Positions 57,601 through 64,000 of a DNA stretch of 64,000 nucleotides are shown here, piece after piece. The position numbers and the translations under genes are program-made. Source of the stretch: Ciona savignyi (lineage: Eukaryota > Chordata > Ascidiacea > Phlebobranchia > Cionidae); NCBI GenBank assembly GCA_000149265.1, contig CH003229.1, forward strand, positions 473,581 through 537,580, given 5' to 3'. Position 1 is the first letter of the stretch. Every line of letters starts with the position of its first letter. A model generated the notes under the pieces. The model did not search any database. It saw only the letters and a list, made by a program, of their open reading frames with translations, and was not told where the DNA came from.

Positions 57601-60600
57601 GAGTTGAGTTAAAATGTAAAAAGTTGTCAAATTACTAACATATAAATTTCAAAGCACAATGTTTAAAAAAACTATGTCTCTACAAACATTAAAAACTATG
57701 TCTCTACAAACATGAAATTTTAATTTTGACCCATTTGTTACCAAGTAGCGATAGATTGTAACAGCGTAAATCAAAAGGTTAATATCCACATCAAGCACCA
57801 TTTTATGAAAATTTTAAACCAAGAAAAAACGTTCAGATTTGCATAACTACTTAATTTAATTTGTTAGAAAGGTCAAATAGTTTTTTATAAAGATATTATT
57901 ATGTGAGAAATTTCAAACATTTTTGGCAATAAAACTTTAATTCAAATGAGGGAATCTCAATTCCGTGTTGACAACCATTAGTTGTAAAAACCCAAGTCGA
58001 CCCTATGCTTTGTATTGTTGCATTTAGCAACGATTTGGTTCACTGATTAGCTTTCCACTTATTTATCTTTCAAAGCACATGTTTCTTGTTTCTGCAAGCT
58101 GAAAATAATGGTTTTCCAGTTTCCTATCCAAACTTGATATACATCTGTTATGAATAAACTATTAAAGTTAATATTTAACAAAAGCAACACTACACAAGGT
58201 TTTTCGAGTGCCATACAGAAATACAACACCGCACAAGATATTTCGTATGGTTGCATTTATGAGGATTTTCAGAAAAAAACAATTAAATATTGAGTTGAGG
58301 TACCTGATGATTTTATTTGTTATAAAAAACATTGACCAATATTTTTGTGTTGTTTGACAACCTCTAACTGAAAAGGACAATAAAATTTCCAAACGATCAA
58401 CCTAATTGTATTTTATGTGTATCGTATCCACAGCATATTATCTGACACCTTTAAAAGAATTAAACTTTTTTGGGAAATCATAAAAAAAAACATCAATAAA
58501 TGTACTATAAACAATCGAAAAAATACAATAATATAAAAAAAACTAAAACACACTATTACCAGAAAATGGAGATGGTCAATTAAAGTAAAATATAAAAGAG
58601 TAATACAAACAAAACTTTTTATCATGATATCTTCAAATGCATAACTTTATATTAATATAAAGTAAAAATATTTTCAGAAAAATTTTAATAGGTGTTAGCT
58701 TTGAGTATTAAATATGTAATGGTGTACTTAGTCGTAACCCCATAAAACACTAATTCCTTGATGCTGTGTCGAATTTGTAAATAAAAAAAGGAAAAATGTT
58801 TTAATCGAATTGTTAGTTTACTTACTTTTCTTTTATAACATTAGATACTTAATCGAGAATTTAAATATTAAGTTTGGATTGATAACTCGTATACCGATTA
58901 GTTTCTGCATGGAGAAAACCGCTGTACACTTTAAAAAAGATAAACCAAGAGTAATTATATAGATAACAAGGGAACTCGAGGGAATACATCCAACATTTAG
59001 TGCAATGTGAATACGGATTAAAAATAGAAGTGGTTACACGTATTTGACAACATTTAGTTATTACTGTTTTTTTTTTACAAATATATTGTTGAATCAACTT
59101 ACCTGCAAGGAATCACAACATGTTTCTATATCGAAATACAACACATCCAGCTGTACTTGCATGCCAGGTGGAGCGTATATATTCCATTCACAATTTAAGT
59201 TATTTTCGTAACGATTTGGATGACCCGGGGAGGTTATTGTTTGGAAATAACGTTTCGCAGATAACTTCTCATCACATCCTGTAACTGTAGATTTTTGAAT
59301 TTTAGGTTTCGCAACGTTTTATACTGTGATTATTCACAAAATTGGGAATCTTATTTAACCTTCCATAGAAATAATAACCATTTAACCAAGATTTTTAATC
59401 AAATTAGCATTAATTGTTTGGTCAGCCATTAAAGATTTAATTTGGAAGGGCCGCGTATTTGTGTGTAACAATTTTTAAATATTTTTTTAAACCAATTTCA
59501 ACCGAATCGTCACATTAGTATGCTATCTCCCAATTGATTTGTTTTAGGTTCGACTCTATATCACTCTGTAATGGCTATAAAATCAGGTAAAAACTTTCAC
59601 TTATCACCATGAAAATACCTCGTTCCTTCAGTCTGATAGCGGCATGTATTGTAAAGTGATTTATATAAATTCTGGTTAATATCAACCAATTTAAATCTAC
59701 TAAATCAAAACAATACGTGTTTTTCTAAAAAAAAACGCAAAAGGGGGCTAGTGTGACGATTAAACCATTACACGCTAAACATACACGTTGTTCAAGACCA
59801 ATGGAAGAGCACAATCACGAAAAAACTATTCTTAATATCGTTACATTCCACATATACCTGGTTGTGTTGATTGGCTTATCCTAGTTGATGTATCTTCTGT
59901 AGTTATACCAGCTGTAAATAATTTTACAGCCTTGATTAATTAGTCGATATTTAATTATGTTCAGTAATACCTTGCGTGGTGACTTGTCTTTCGGTGCGGT
60001 TAACAGCAACAGCTAAAGAAAGATATATATTATAATATAAGTCCAAATATAAAATATAGATTGGCTTTTATTACAACGGATAAAGTTATTAAAGAAAAAT
60101 TGAAATAAAACATCCAAAGTTATATAACAAAGCACTTCTGTTCCTAATTGGACTATATTATTAGGGATACATTTATTAAATAAAACTTTAGAAGCATCAT
60201 TTTCTCAATAAAATATTGTAAATCAAACCAAGGGTTAGAAATCATTTAAATTAAATACTCTTTTTTTGCAAAAAGATATCGTGTTAATTTCGTTCAAGAT
60301 TTTAAAGTATTTGTTTATTTCAAATTTTCTCTAGCCAAAAATCGTTAAGTTAGACAAATGTCAAAGCAATACTGGATTTGCAGTTTAATTGTGATGCTTA
60401 AATAGAGAAATATTTGTATAAACTTACACTTATAAGTGGTGTTAAATCCAAAGGGGCCATCTCCCGGTAATTCCGTATAGAAGAAATAATTGTACACGAT
60501 TTCTTGGGGAGTTCTGTTGTATACTAAACGAAGTTGCCCAGAATCGGAAATAAGTGTTTCTCCAAAACCTTGACCACCCAAAGAAACAGTCAAGTTGCCA

Positions 60601-62969
60601 TCAAAGATCTGTTACATTATACACAAAAGATGAATCTTGAACATATAATATTTGTAATTCAATTTTAACCAATTTTATTGATTAAACTAAAAATGCCGTT
60701 TTGGGAATGAATGGTAAAAGTCTGTGGAGGGAAAATGTGTATTTAATTGTGACGTGGATGGTTGGATATCAAGCCTCGTGTGATGATTTTTTATGTCGGA
60801 TTGATTTCGAGGAGTCATGTAGAAAAAGTCATTCAGTAAAACTTATCTGGTGAGACTAACGTGTCTGTGGGGATGATATGTTAATGTATCGTTTATTCGT
60901 TAGTATATAATTGTATTCTTTAGTTTATCATAGCATTTGTTAGTATATAATGGTATTCGTTAGTATATTATGGTATTCGCTTGTATATCGTAGCATTCGT
61001 TAGTATATAATGGCATTCGTTAGTATATTGTGGTGTTCGTAAGTATATTATGTTTTTTTAGTATATTATGGTATTCGTTAGTATATAATGGTATTTGGTA
61101 GTATTGTAGCGAATGCTACAGTGGTCGTTTTTATTCTCCCCTCTCACATTTAACACACACTTTTATATACAGTGCGCCGCCGGGGCAAAGGCACCCGCGC
61201 GTCAAATTAAGGGAAATCAAGTATAAGGAACAAAAGGAATGCGAGAAACGTTACAGTATATTATGGCATTTGTTAGTACATCGTAGCATTAGTTAGTATA
61301 TTATGGCATTCGTTATTATATTATAATGTTCATAAGTATATTATGGTTTTTGTTAGTATATCATGGTAGACGTTAGTATATTCCAATATTCCTTAGTAGA
61401 GCATGGCGAGTACTTTTGGCATTTGTTGTTACTAGCGTAGTTTTGTATTTTAATTTCATTGATAATGACTCCTAAAACTACATGTTTCGTGTACTTACGT
61501 CTACAGTTTCGCAGCATAATTCTAAGTTATAGTTCATAATCAATGACACTTGCTTTCCGTGCTCCGCCCGTATCAGCCAAACGCATCTTCTATTTGGGAA
61601 ATTGAACAGGTTTGGCAGAACAAATGTTTGTGGAAACCGCGTGGCATACAAATCCCCACCACATTCCACAACTGGATGTAAAAATTACGACGGATTAACA
61701 TCTATTCTTAGTCAGGTTTTAATCGCATTTGCCTGTCTGTTACCACGCTATAAATTATTTAATTAAAAGTGAATATTGTTTTTATTTTAAGTTAATTTTT
61801 TCCACGATAAAACTTTAACAAAATCTTTAATGTCAAATGTAATGACAGAAAATTTGTTTAAATACGCCATCCTCCATCTAGTGATTTTAAAATTAGAATG
61901 GAAACATGTTGCCACCAAACCTAATGATTCCTTTCAACGACTATTTGACTAAAATATAGTAGACAAGTCCCAAAGAAGAGTGTGTGTGGTTCTTACCTTC
62001 AGTTTCCTCTCCATAATTCGATGTACTCTCGTTACCTGAAGCCGACACTGCAAAAAAAATGTTTGTTTGCCCGGTTATAATAGGTATAAGAGGGTCCGAC
62101 GGGTTAGTCTGGCAGTTTAGTGCGACTCCTTTCGACGATTGATCGTGTGTTAGTCCCCTTGGTTTTCTCATTCAAGGGAATATACATAATTATCCTATCC
62201 TATGTGTAATTTTACCTAATGAAATTATTTAATTAAAATTTGGTAGACAAGCCCCAAAGAATAGTGTGTACGGTACTAACTTTCTATTTCCTCTTCATAA
62301 TCCGGTGCACTTCCACTACCTGATGCCGACACTGCACAGAAAATTAAAAGGTTTGTTTGCCTCGTTATAATAGGTATAATTGACAAATATGCCTATGTTT
62401 TTGGTATTTATGTTAAATCGAATTTAGTTTTCGTTTAATTCACTTTTTAAGTTTCGAAACTATGATGGTTTCGTCACTACTTATGTTTGTCTACAAAAAT
62501 CGCCATATGAATCGGTCGCTTGAATCAATCCGCCATACTTAATCTACTGGGTCGCAGCAGTTCTATTTGAATTGCGCTTTCTTAGTAAATTAATATAGCA
62601 AAACGCACGGTCGTAAGGCCAAATAGTTAGCTCGACCGATACATTTACCGACTTCTATAAAAAAAAACGGTCCTTGTGCCCAACCCATCATTGGTTTTTC
62701 GGCTGGTGGGTCGGTGTGACGCTGGGTGGGTCGGTGAACTTACTAAAATAATGGCTTCTTCCAAATGAAAAAACATTTAATTCATCACTGCAATAGCTCC
62801 GTTAACTCGACGGTGTGCGCGAGGTAAATCTGCCCATGTGATAACGCCCTTTGCGTTTTCCAATTATGAGAACGAACACGATTTTCATATCCTAACACAG
62901 TCACTTACCTACGAAAGCGATTCTAAGCGACAAAACGACGATCAATTTTAACCTGGTTGATAACTTCAT
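42582..62969 (-). CDS. secreted modular protein: signal peptide, 9 CUB modules, Thr/Glu-rich linkers (about 35 exons)
   Basis: ATG at 62967-62969 opens MKLSTRLKLIVVLSLRIAFV (exon 62909-62969). Linkers and CUB modules follow down to a terminal Thr/Glu-rich exon 42582-42682 with TAA. Each CUB is two exons, CUB-a (phase 1 in, 0 out) and CUB-b (0 in, 1 out). Linkers are 1-1. Taking all exons listed here except the frameshifted CUB3 pair and the relics gives 4104 bases: 1367 aa plus stop. No TM segment or other domain was seen, so the product is probably secreted. Most CUBs keep NCEW, FDIETCCDSLQIFDG and the acidic residues of calcium-binding CUBs (Glu in YENN, Asp in CCDS, Asp in FQTDYS). The ligand is unknown. 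It could be two or more genes, but only one good signal exon was found. A TATATAA at about 63191 is a weak promoter candidate. Confidence 0.75.
42751..43129 (-). CDS. CUB module 9, C-terminal (exons 42954-43129 and 42751-42892)
   Basis: CGNNFTAGNFYQTITSPGYP, NCEWNIYAPPGMQVQLFVTY, FDTESCCDYLR, then IVGDNSRLNALRGRLNRKTF and FYTDYSVTRNGFNAIFR. The most diverged a/b pair of the main type; the b exon is 142 bases rather than 145. Donor is GTCAGT; read-through would instead end at a TAA at 42713-42715. Confidence 0.82.
43467..44205 (-). CDS. CUB gene: linker pair before CUB9
   Basis: 44107-44205 (AIDTPISTVAAETATKALEE, TTLEMQVTIPNLQ) and 43467-43532 (TDTLTTATETTTQQTQVTRA). Both 1-1. Imperfect AT-rich repeats (AGTAAAATTTGTAAATA) fill the intron near 43900-44070. 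Confidence 0.72.
44290..44430 (-). pseudogene. relic CUB-b exon
   Basis: On the - strand, CCACGGAAATTATAATTATT, CCGATTAGTTAGTCACTCG and AAATGGCTTTATTGCTATTT follow the CUB-b pattern, but with frame breaks and no splice sites. The intron next to it has a (TA)n run at 44250. Confidence 0.6.
44890..44999 (+). mobile_element. tRNA-Ser-like retroposon, CUB gene intron
   Basis: CGGTAGTCTGGATCAATGGT (A box region), GGGTTCAAAATTGACGCTGG, GTAAAAAAAA end. Confidence 0.5.
45297..45600 (+). mobile_element. SINE, near full length, in CUB gene intron
   Basis: Head CGATCGGTTATTCTGG, tail ACGTGAATATCCTTTTCTATC; antisense to the CUB gene, between the linker 46192 and a relic CUB. Confidence 0.82.
46192..46305 (-). 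CDS. CUB gene: linker after CUB8
   Basis: 114 bases, AIDVSISVRTESVEDTTATI, EETTQETRITTQNLQRIS, donor GTAAAT; phase 1-1. Confidence 0.75.
46384..46939 (-). CDS. CUB module 8 (exons 46764-46939 and 46384-46528)
   Basis: CGNNFTAENIYQTIRSPGYP, NCEWNIQAPSGKQVQLDVSY, IFDGNNSTRGILRGRGTNYS, FQTDYSVIRTGFTARFI. The 78-base intron after it (46306-46383) is free of stops in frame. Confidence 0.84.
47185..47403 (-). CDS. CUB gene: long repetitive linker after CUB7
   Basis: Same length (219) and layout as 48432-48650, with TAIIEEST and AAEKYTTQE variants: recent duplication of the CUB-plus-linker block. Confidence 0.8.
47482..48180 (-). CDS. CUB module 7 (exons 48005-48180 and 47482-47626)
   Basis: CGNNFTAENIYQTITSPGYP, NCEWNIQAPSGKQVQLDVSY, then IFDGNNSRIGIIRGRGTNYV and FQTDYSVTQRGFTARFI. 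Very close to CUB6 and CUB8. Confidence 0.84.
48432..48650 (-). CDS. CUB gene: long repetitive linker after CUB6
   Basis: 219 bases: AIDISISVTTKSVEDTT, then heptad-like repeats EAIDETT, KGIDETT, EAIDETT, EAIDEST, EAIDETT, then TTQETRITTQNPQNFT. Acidic, Thr-rich, likely extended and O-glycosylated. Confidence 0.8.
48729..49739 (-). CDS. CUB module 6 (exons 49564-49739 and 48729-48873)
   Basis: CGNNFTAGNFYQTITSPGYP, NCEWNIQAPSGMQVQLDVVY, FDIETCCDSLQ, IFDGDNSRIGIIRGRGINSV, FQTDYSVTHRGFTARFI. The intron contains the 22-23-bp minisatellite 48985-49335. Confidence 0.83.
48985..49335 (-). repeat. 22/23-bp minisatellite with alternating variants, in CUB6 intron
   Basis: ACTAGTATATTAACCCAAGAAT and ACTAGTATATTAACCCGAGAATA units (15-16 in all) largely alternate, indicating a 45-bp higher-order unit amplified in turn. 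Confidence 0.93.
49838..50066 (-). mobile_element. SINE, head-less, between CUB6 and a relic linker
   Basis: Tail TAGGATAGTATACTCATG to ACCGACAAGCTAGCTACCA in the body; the tRNA-like part is missing. In the transcript sense it lies antisense in an intron. Confidence 0.78.
50205..50440 (-). pseudogene. relic CUB-b exon and linker with dead donor
   Basis: The linker (about 50205-50303, AMDTSISNTTETLEEITT) still reads open, but its donor GTGAGT has become TTGAGT. The CUB-b before it (about 50370-50440) keeps only TYR-Asp-Tyr-Ser-type sequence (CCGATTACTCAATTATTCG) amid frame breaks. The corresponding a exon is gone. Confidence 0.65.
51493..51606 (-). CDS. CUB gene: linker after CUB5
   Basis: 114 bases, AIDISITETTESIEETTATL, GEITQETEITTQNPQRFS; phase 1-1. 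Confidence 0.72.
51672..52227 (-). CDS. CUB module 5 (exons 52052-52227 and 51672-51816), first Cys replaced by Arg
   Basis: Starts RGNNLTAENFYQTITSPGY where siblings have CGNNFTAEN (TGT to CGT), then NCEWNIYAPPGMQVQLDVEY, FDIETCCDSLQ, IFDGDNSRIGIVRGRGTNYV. Splice sites intact. Loss of the first Cys would remove the CUB N-terminal disulfide. Confidence 0.8.
52443..52526 (-). CDS. CUB gene: linker after CUB4
   Basis: AIEMSIPDTTSTIDETTQEM then QVITQNLQ, phase 1-1. Confidence 0.72.
52584..54294 (-). CDS. CUB module 4 (exons 54119-54294 and 52584-52728)
   Basis: GCDENLSANRYFQTITSPGY, NCEWNLYASSGMQVQLNVSY, then IFDGDNSRIEILRGRGTNYS and FQTDYSVTRNGFTAVFR. Its closest relative is CUB2. Confidence 0.82.
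54640..54750 (+). mobile_element. SINE 5' head fragment
   Basis: GATTAGTCTGGTGGGTTAG, ATTTGAAACCGGTCGC, GGGCAAGGCACTTAAAGGA; body and tail missing. Confidence 0.7.
54829..54988 (-). CDS. CUB gene: linker pair after CUB3
   Basis: 54947-54988 (VAVNRTESQEITQ) and 54829-54882 (AAITTEETSSTTIRSIQP), paralogues of the pair after CUB1. Confidence 0.7.
55319..56194 (-). pseudogene. CUB module 3: b exon intact, a exon frameshifted
   Basis: 56020-56194 is 175 bases against 173 in CUB1-a. Two extra bases before CCAAATAGAAGGTGCAC put a TGA in frame after the first half. 55319-55499 (IVDGNWIVSLSGQGFEETL) is intact with good splice sites. Skipping both exons keeps phase 1. A base error in the assembly would also explain it. 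Confidence 0.75.
55760..55935. repeat. 20-21-bp minisatellite in CUB3 intron
   Basis: About eight units of TTAGTATATCATGGTATTCG between the b and a exons of CUB3, the same position as the longer array in CUB1. Confidence 0.85.
56221..56515 (-). mobile_element. SINE, near full length, upstream of CUB3
   Basis: AGGATAGGATAAGATATTCATG to GACCAACCGGCCGG; same orientation as the CUB gene transcript. One of the best-preserved copies. Confidence 0.86.
56808..56858 (-). CDS. CUB gene: acidic linker before CUB3
   Basis: 51 bases, SILSNDSTPDYEREIE, phase 1-1; paralogue of the N-terminal acidic linkers, marking the start of a duplicated block. Confidence 0.7.
57015..57048 (-). pseudogene. relic CUB-a exon, truncated
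   Basis: TTTGTGGAAATAATTTTACA with an acceptor-like AG encodes the CGNNFTAG start of a CUB, then breaks off into unrelated sequence; the rest of the CUB and its b exon are missing. By position it matches CUB5 in the neighbouring block. Confidence 0.7.
57316..57399 (-). CDS. CUB gene: linker after CUB2
   Basis: 84 bases, AIEMSISDTTATIDETTQEM then QVTTQNLQ; near identical to 52443-52526. It is followed downstream by a relic CUB-a (57015-57048). Confidence 0.75.
57454..59278 (-). CDS. CUB module 2 (exons 59103-59278 and 57454-57598)
   Basis: GCDEKLSAKRYFQTITSPGH, NCEWNIYAPPGMQVQLDVLY, FDIETCCDSLQ, then ILDGDDSRIGNLRGQGTNY and FYTDSSVTRYGFTAMFR. The intron is about 1.5 kb. Confidence 0.82.
59858..60012 (-). 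CDS. CUB gene: linker pair after CUB1
   Basis: 59971-60012 (SVAVNRTERQVTTQ) and 59858-59911 (AGITTEDTSTRISQSTQP), both 1-1. Duplicated as 54947-54988 and 54829-54882. Confidence 0.7.
60428..61671 (-). CDS. CUB module 1 (exons 61499-61671 and 60428-60608)
   Basis: The 'a' exon gives ECGGDLYATRFPQTF, RRCVWLIRAEHGKQ, ELCCETVD; the 'b' exon gives IFDGNLTVSL, ISDSGQLRLVYNRTPQEIV, GPFGFNTTYK. This subtype differs from the other CUBs (longer b exon, 181 bases) and is shared only with CUB3. The intron between them carries a 20-bp minisatellite. Confidence 0.8.
60880..61420. repeat. 20-21-bp minisatellite in CUB1 intron, split by a GC-richer insert
   Basis: About 20 units of GTTAGTATATAATGGTATTC, interrupted at 61105-61255 by unrelated sequence (CGCCGCCGGGGCAAAGGCAC) and resuming afterwards. 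Confidence 0.88.
61997..62331 (-). CDS. CUB gene: two N-terminal acidic linker exons
   Basis: 62281-62331 and 61997-62047, each 51 bases, phase 1-1, encoding VSASGSGSAPDYEEEIE and SASGNESTSNYGEETE. They are duplicates of each other. A third relative (56808-56858, SILSNDSTPDYEREIE) precedes CUB3. Confidence 0.75.
62098..62203 (+). mobile_element. SINE deletion derivative: head joined to tail
   Basis: GTTAGTCTGGCAGTTTAGTG runs into TTTCGACGATTGATCGTGTG, dropping the whole body and the B box. Confidence 0.75.
62606..62720 (+). mobile_element. tRNA-Ser-like retroposon, decayed
   Basis: ACGGTCGTAAGGCCAAATAG then CATCATTGGTTTTTCGGCTG; the end has a small GCTGGGTGGGTCGGTG duplication. Confidence 0.45.
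62787..62895 (+). mobile_element. SINE 3' half, next to the CUB signal exon
   Basis: CACTGCAATAGCTCCGTTAA, GATAACGCCCTTTGCGTTTT, ATTTTCATATCCTAAC; ends just 14 bases from the signal exon donor. Confidence 0.7.
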
Positions 62970-63000
62970 CCTGAACTGCATTAAGTGTCGTATAGCTTAC

Positions 63001-64000
63001 TTTTCCTTTTGACTACTGGGGAAAGTGAGGCAATTAAATATTCTGCTTAAATTATGCTATAGATAAATTAAATGATATTAAATATAAACTAAAAACTTAA
63101 ATTTTCAGAAAATAATTTCTCGTATCTGATCAAGTCGTTACGTATGAGGCAACTGCCATGTCACCACAGTGTTGTTACAATGCAATAACTTATATAAATC
63201 TCGATAGTGTAACATAAAACTTCCAATGTGGTTCTAAGACTATATCACAAATCATTTTCTTATTAAATATCTAAATTTAATTATAAATCTGTTTAATTTT
63301 TTGCTTATTGTAGTCTCTGTGCGGTAAAAATGTCAATGATACCGGCCGGCTATTTGGCCACGCTTTTATTCTAACCATTTGTTGTTTAGTCTTTAATTGC
63401 AGTGAAATCGCACGAAGTCCAGTCACGAATGCTTAGGAAATTACCAAGTAAATTTGTGCGGCGTGATGCTGCAAACAATATGTAATCGTGCAGAGATTGT
63501 AGGCCGGCGCCGGGCCACCGAGGACGCATAAGTTCGTATAAGACATTCATGGTTTATCTTCGTGAAAGAAAAAATGCGAGAGGGTTAATCACACGGGCAA
63601 ACCTCAGATTACCTTTGCATTGTGTTGTATATCATTGACACGTTTTTTTAGTTTTTTATACTTTTGATCGAATTGGTTCAGGCAATGTGCGCTGAGTGTC
63701 TTGCTTAATGACACAACATACTGCCATTCTGGATCCTTCACCCAATCGACCAAATGTGTTGCACAAACCAACCTAGTATTTGCCCGAAGTCGATTACTTT
63801 GGTTTCATGGTGGCTACATACTACAACTGTATAACATTTTTGGACTTGCATAATATAATTTAGTTGGAAAAAGTTTTCTAAAAATGTGATTTCCGCGCAG
63901 AACACGTTTAAAATATTAAGGGCCCACGGCACTTCAGTTTTGAAGCTCATCTTACAATATTTCAGCAGTGTTTTCTAGGCCTACATATTATTTAGTATTT
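63001..64000. other. upstream region of the CUB gene
   Basis: No exon found. It contains a possible TATATAA near 63191 and a decayed reverse SINE (63545-63770: ACACGGGCAAACCTCAGATT, GGTTCAGGCAATGTGCGC). The 70-codon open frame at 63738-63950 has no recognisable feature. Confidence 0.5.

Overview
The window looks like genomic DNA of a solitary tunicate of the genus Ciona (C. robusta/intestinalis type). Reasons: AT-rich, compact introns; clear chordate orthologues; a tRNA-headed SINE with a GATAGGATAG-type tail about thirty times in 64 kb; frequent minisatellites. The species call is inference. Positions 10599-11240 are an assembly gap.

Layout. 1-3900: the 3' end of a DHX16 (spliceosomal DEAH helicase) orthologue on the + strand. 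It is preceded by a 48-bp minisatellite whose unit contains a copy of that exon's own splice acceptor and first codons. 5749-13539: a complete ten-exon CFAP157 (ciliary coiled-coil) orthologue on the - strand, reconstructed to 539 aa. 13540-19096: gene-poor, with many SINE pieces, a CRE+TATA pair and a perfect 22-bp forkhead-type palindrome. 19097-22638: a + strand gene for a small tomoregulin-like single-pass membrane protein (Kazal, EGF, TM, basic tail); its first exon was not found. 22639-29276: SINE-rich and without a convincing gene. 29277-31076: a three-exon PLAC8-family gene.

30.8-40.5 kb: a roughly 4.4-kb tandem duplication. Each unit carries a PLAC8 last exon, an AT-rich minisatellite, an intact two-coding-exon gene for a 62-aa secreted precursor with an Arg/Trp-rich core and an acidic tail (antimicrobial-peptide-like), and a decayed inverted copy of the same gene. 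Insertions private to one unit (a hAT-type MITE with an exact empty site, and reciprocal SINEs) date after the duplication.

42582-62969: one very large - strand gene of about 35 exons. It encodes a signal peptide, nine CUB modules (one frameshifted) and Thr/Glu-rich linkers. Every linker and every CUB exon pair is phase 1-1, so modules can be duplicated or skipped in frame. Skipping the frameshifted CUB leaves an open frame of 1367 codons plus stop. Relic modules show continuing birth and death.

The strongest candidates for undescribed biology are the minisatellite of duplicated splice acceptors at DHX16, the antimicrobial-like gene cluster, and the modular CUB array.
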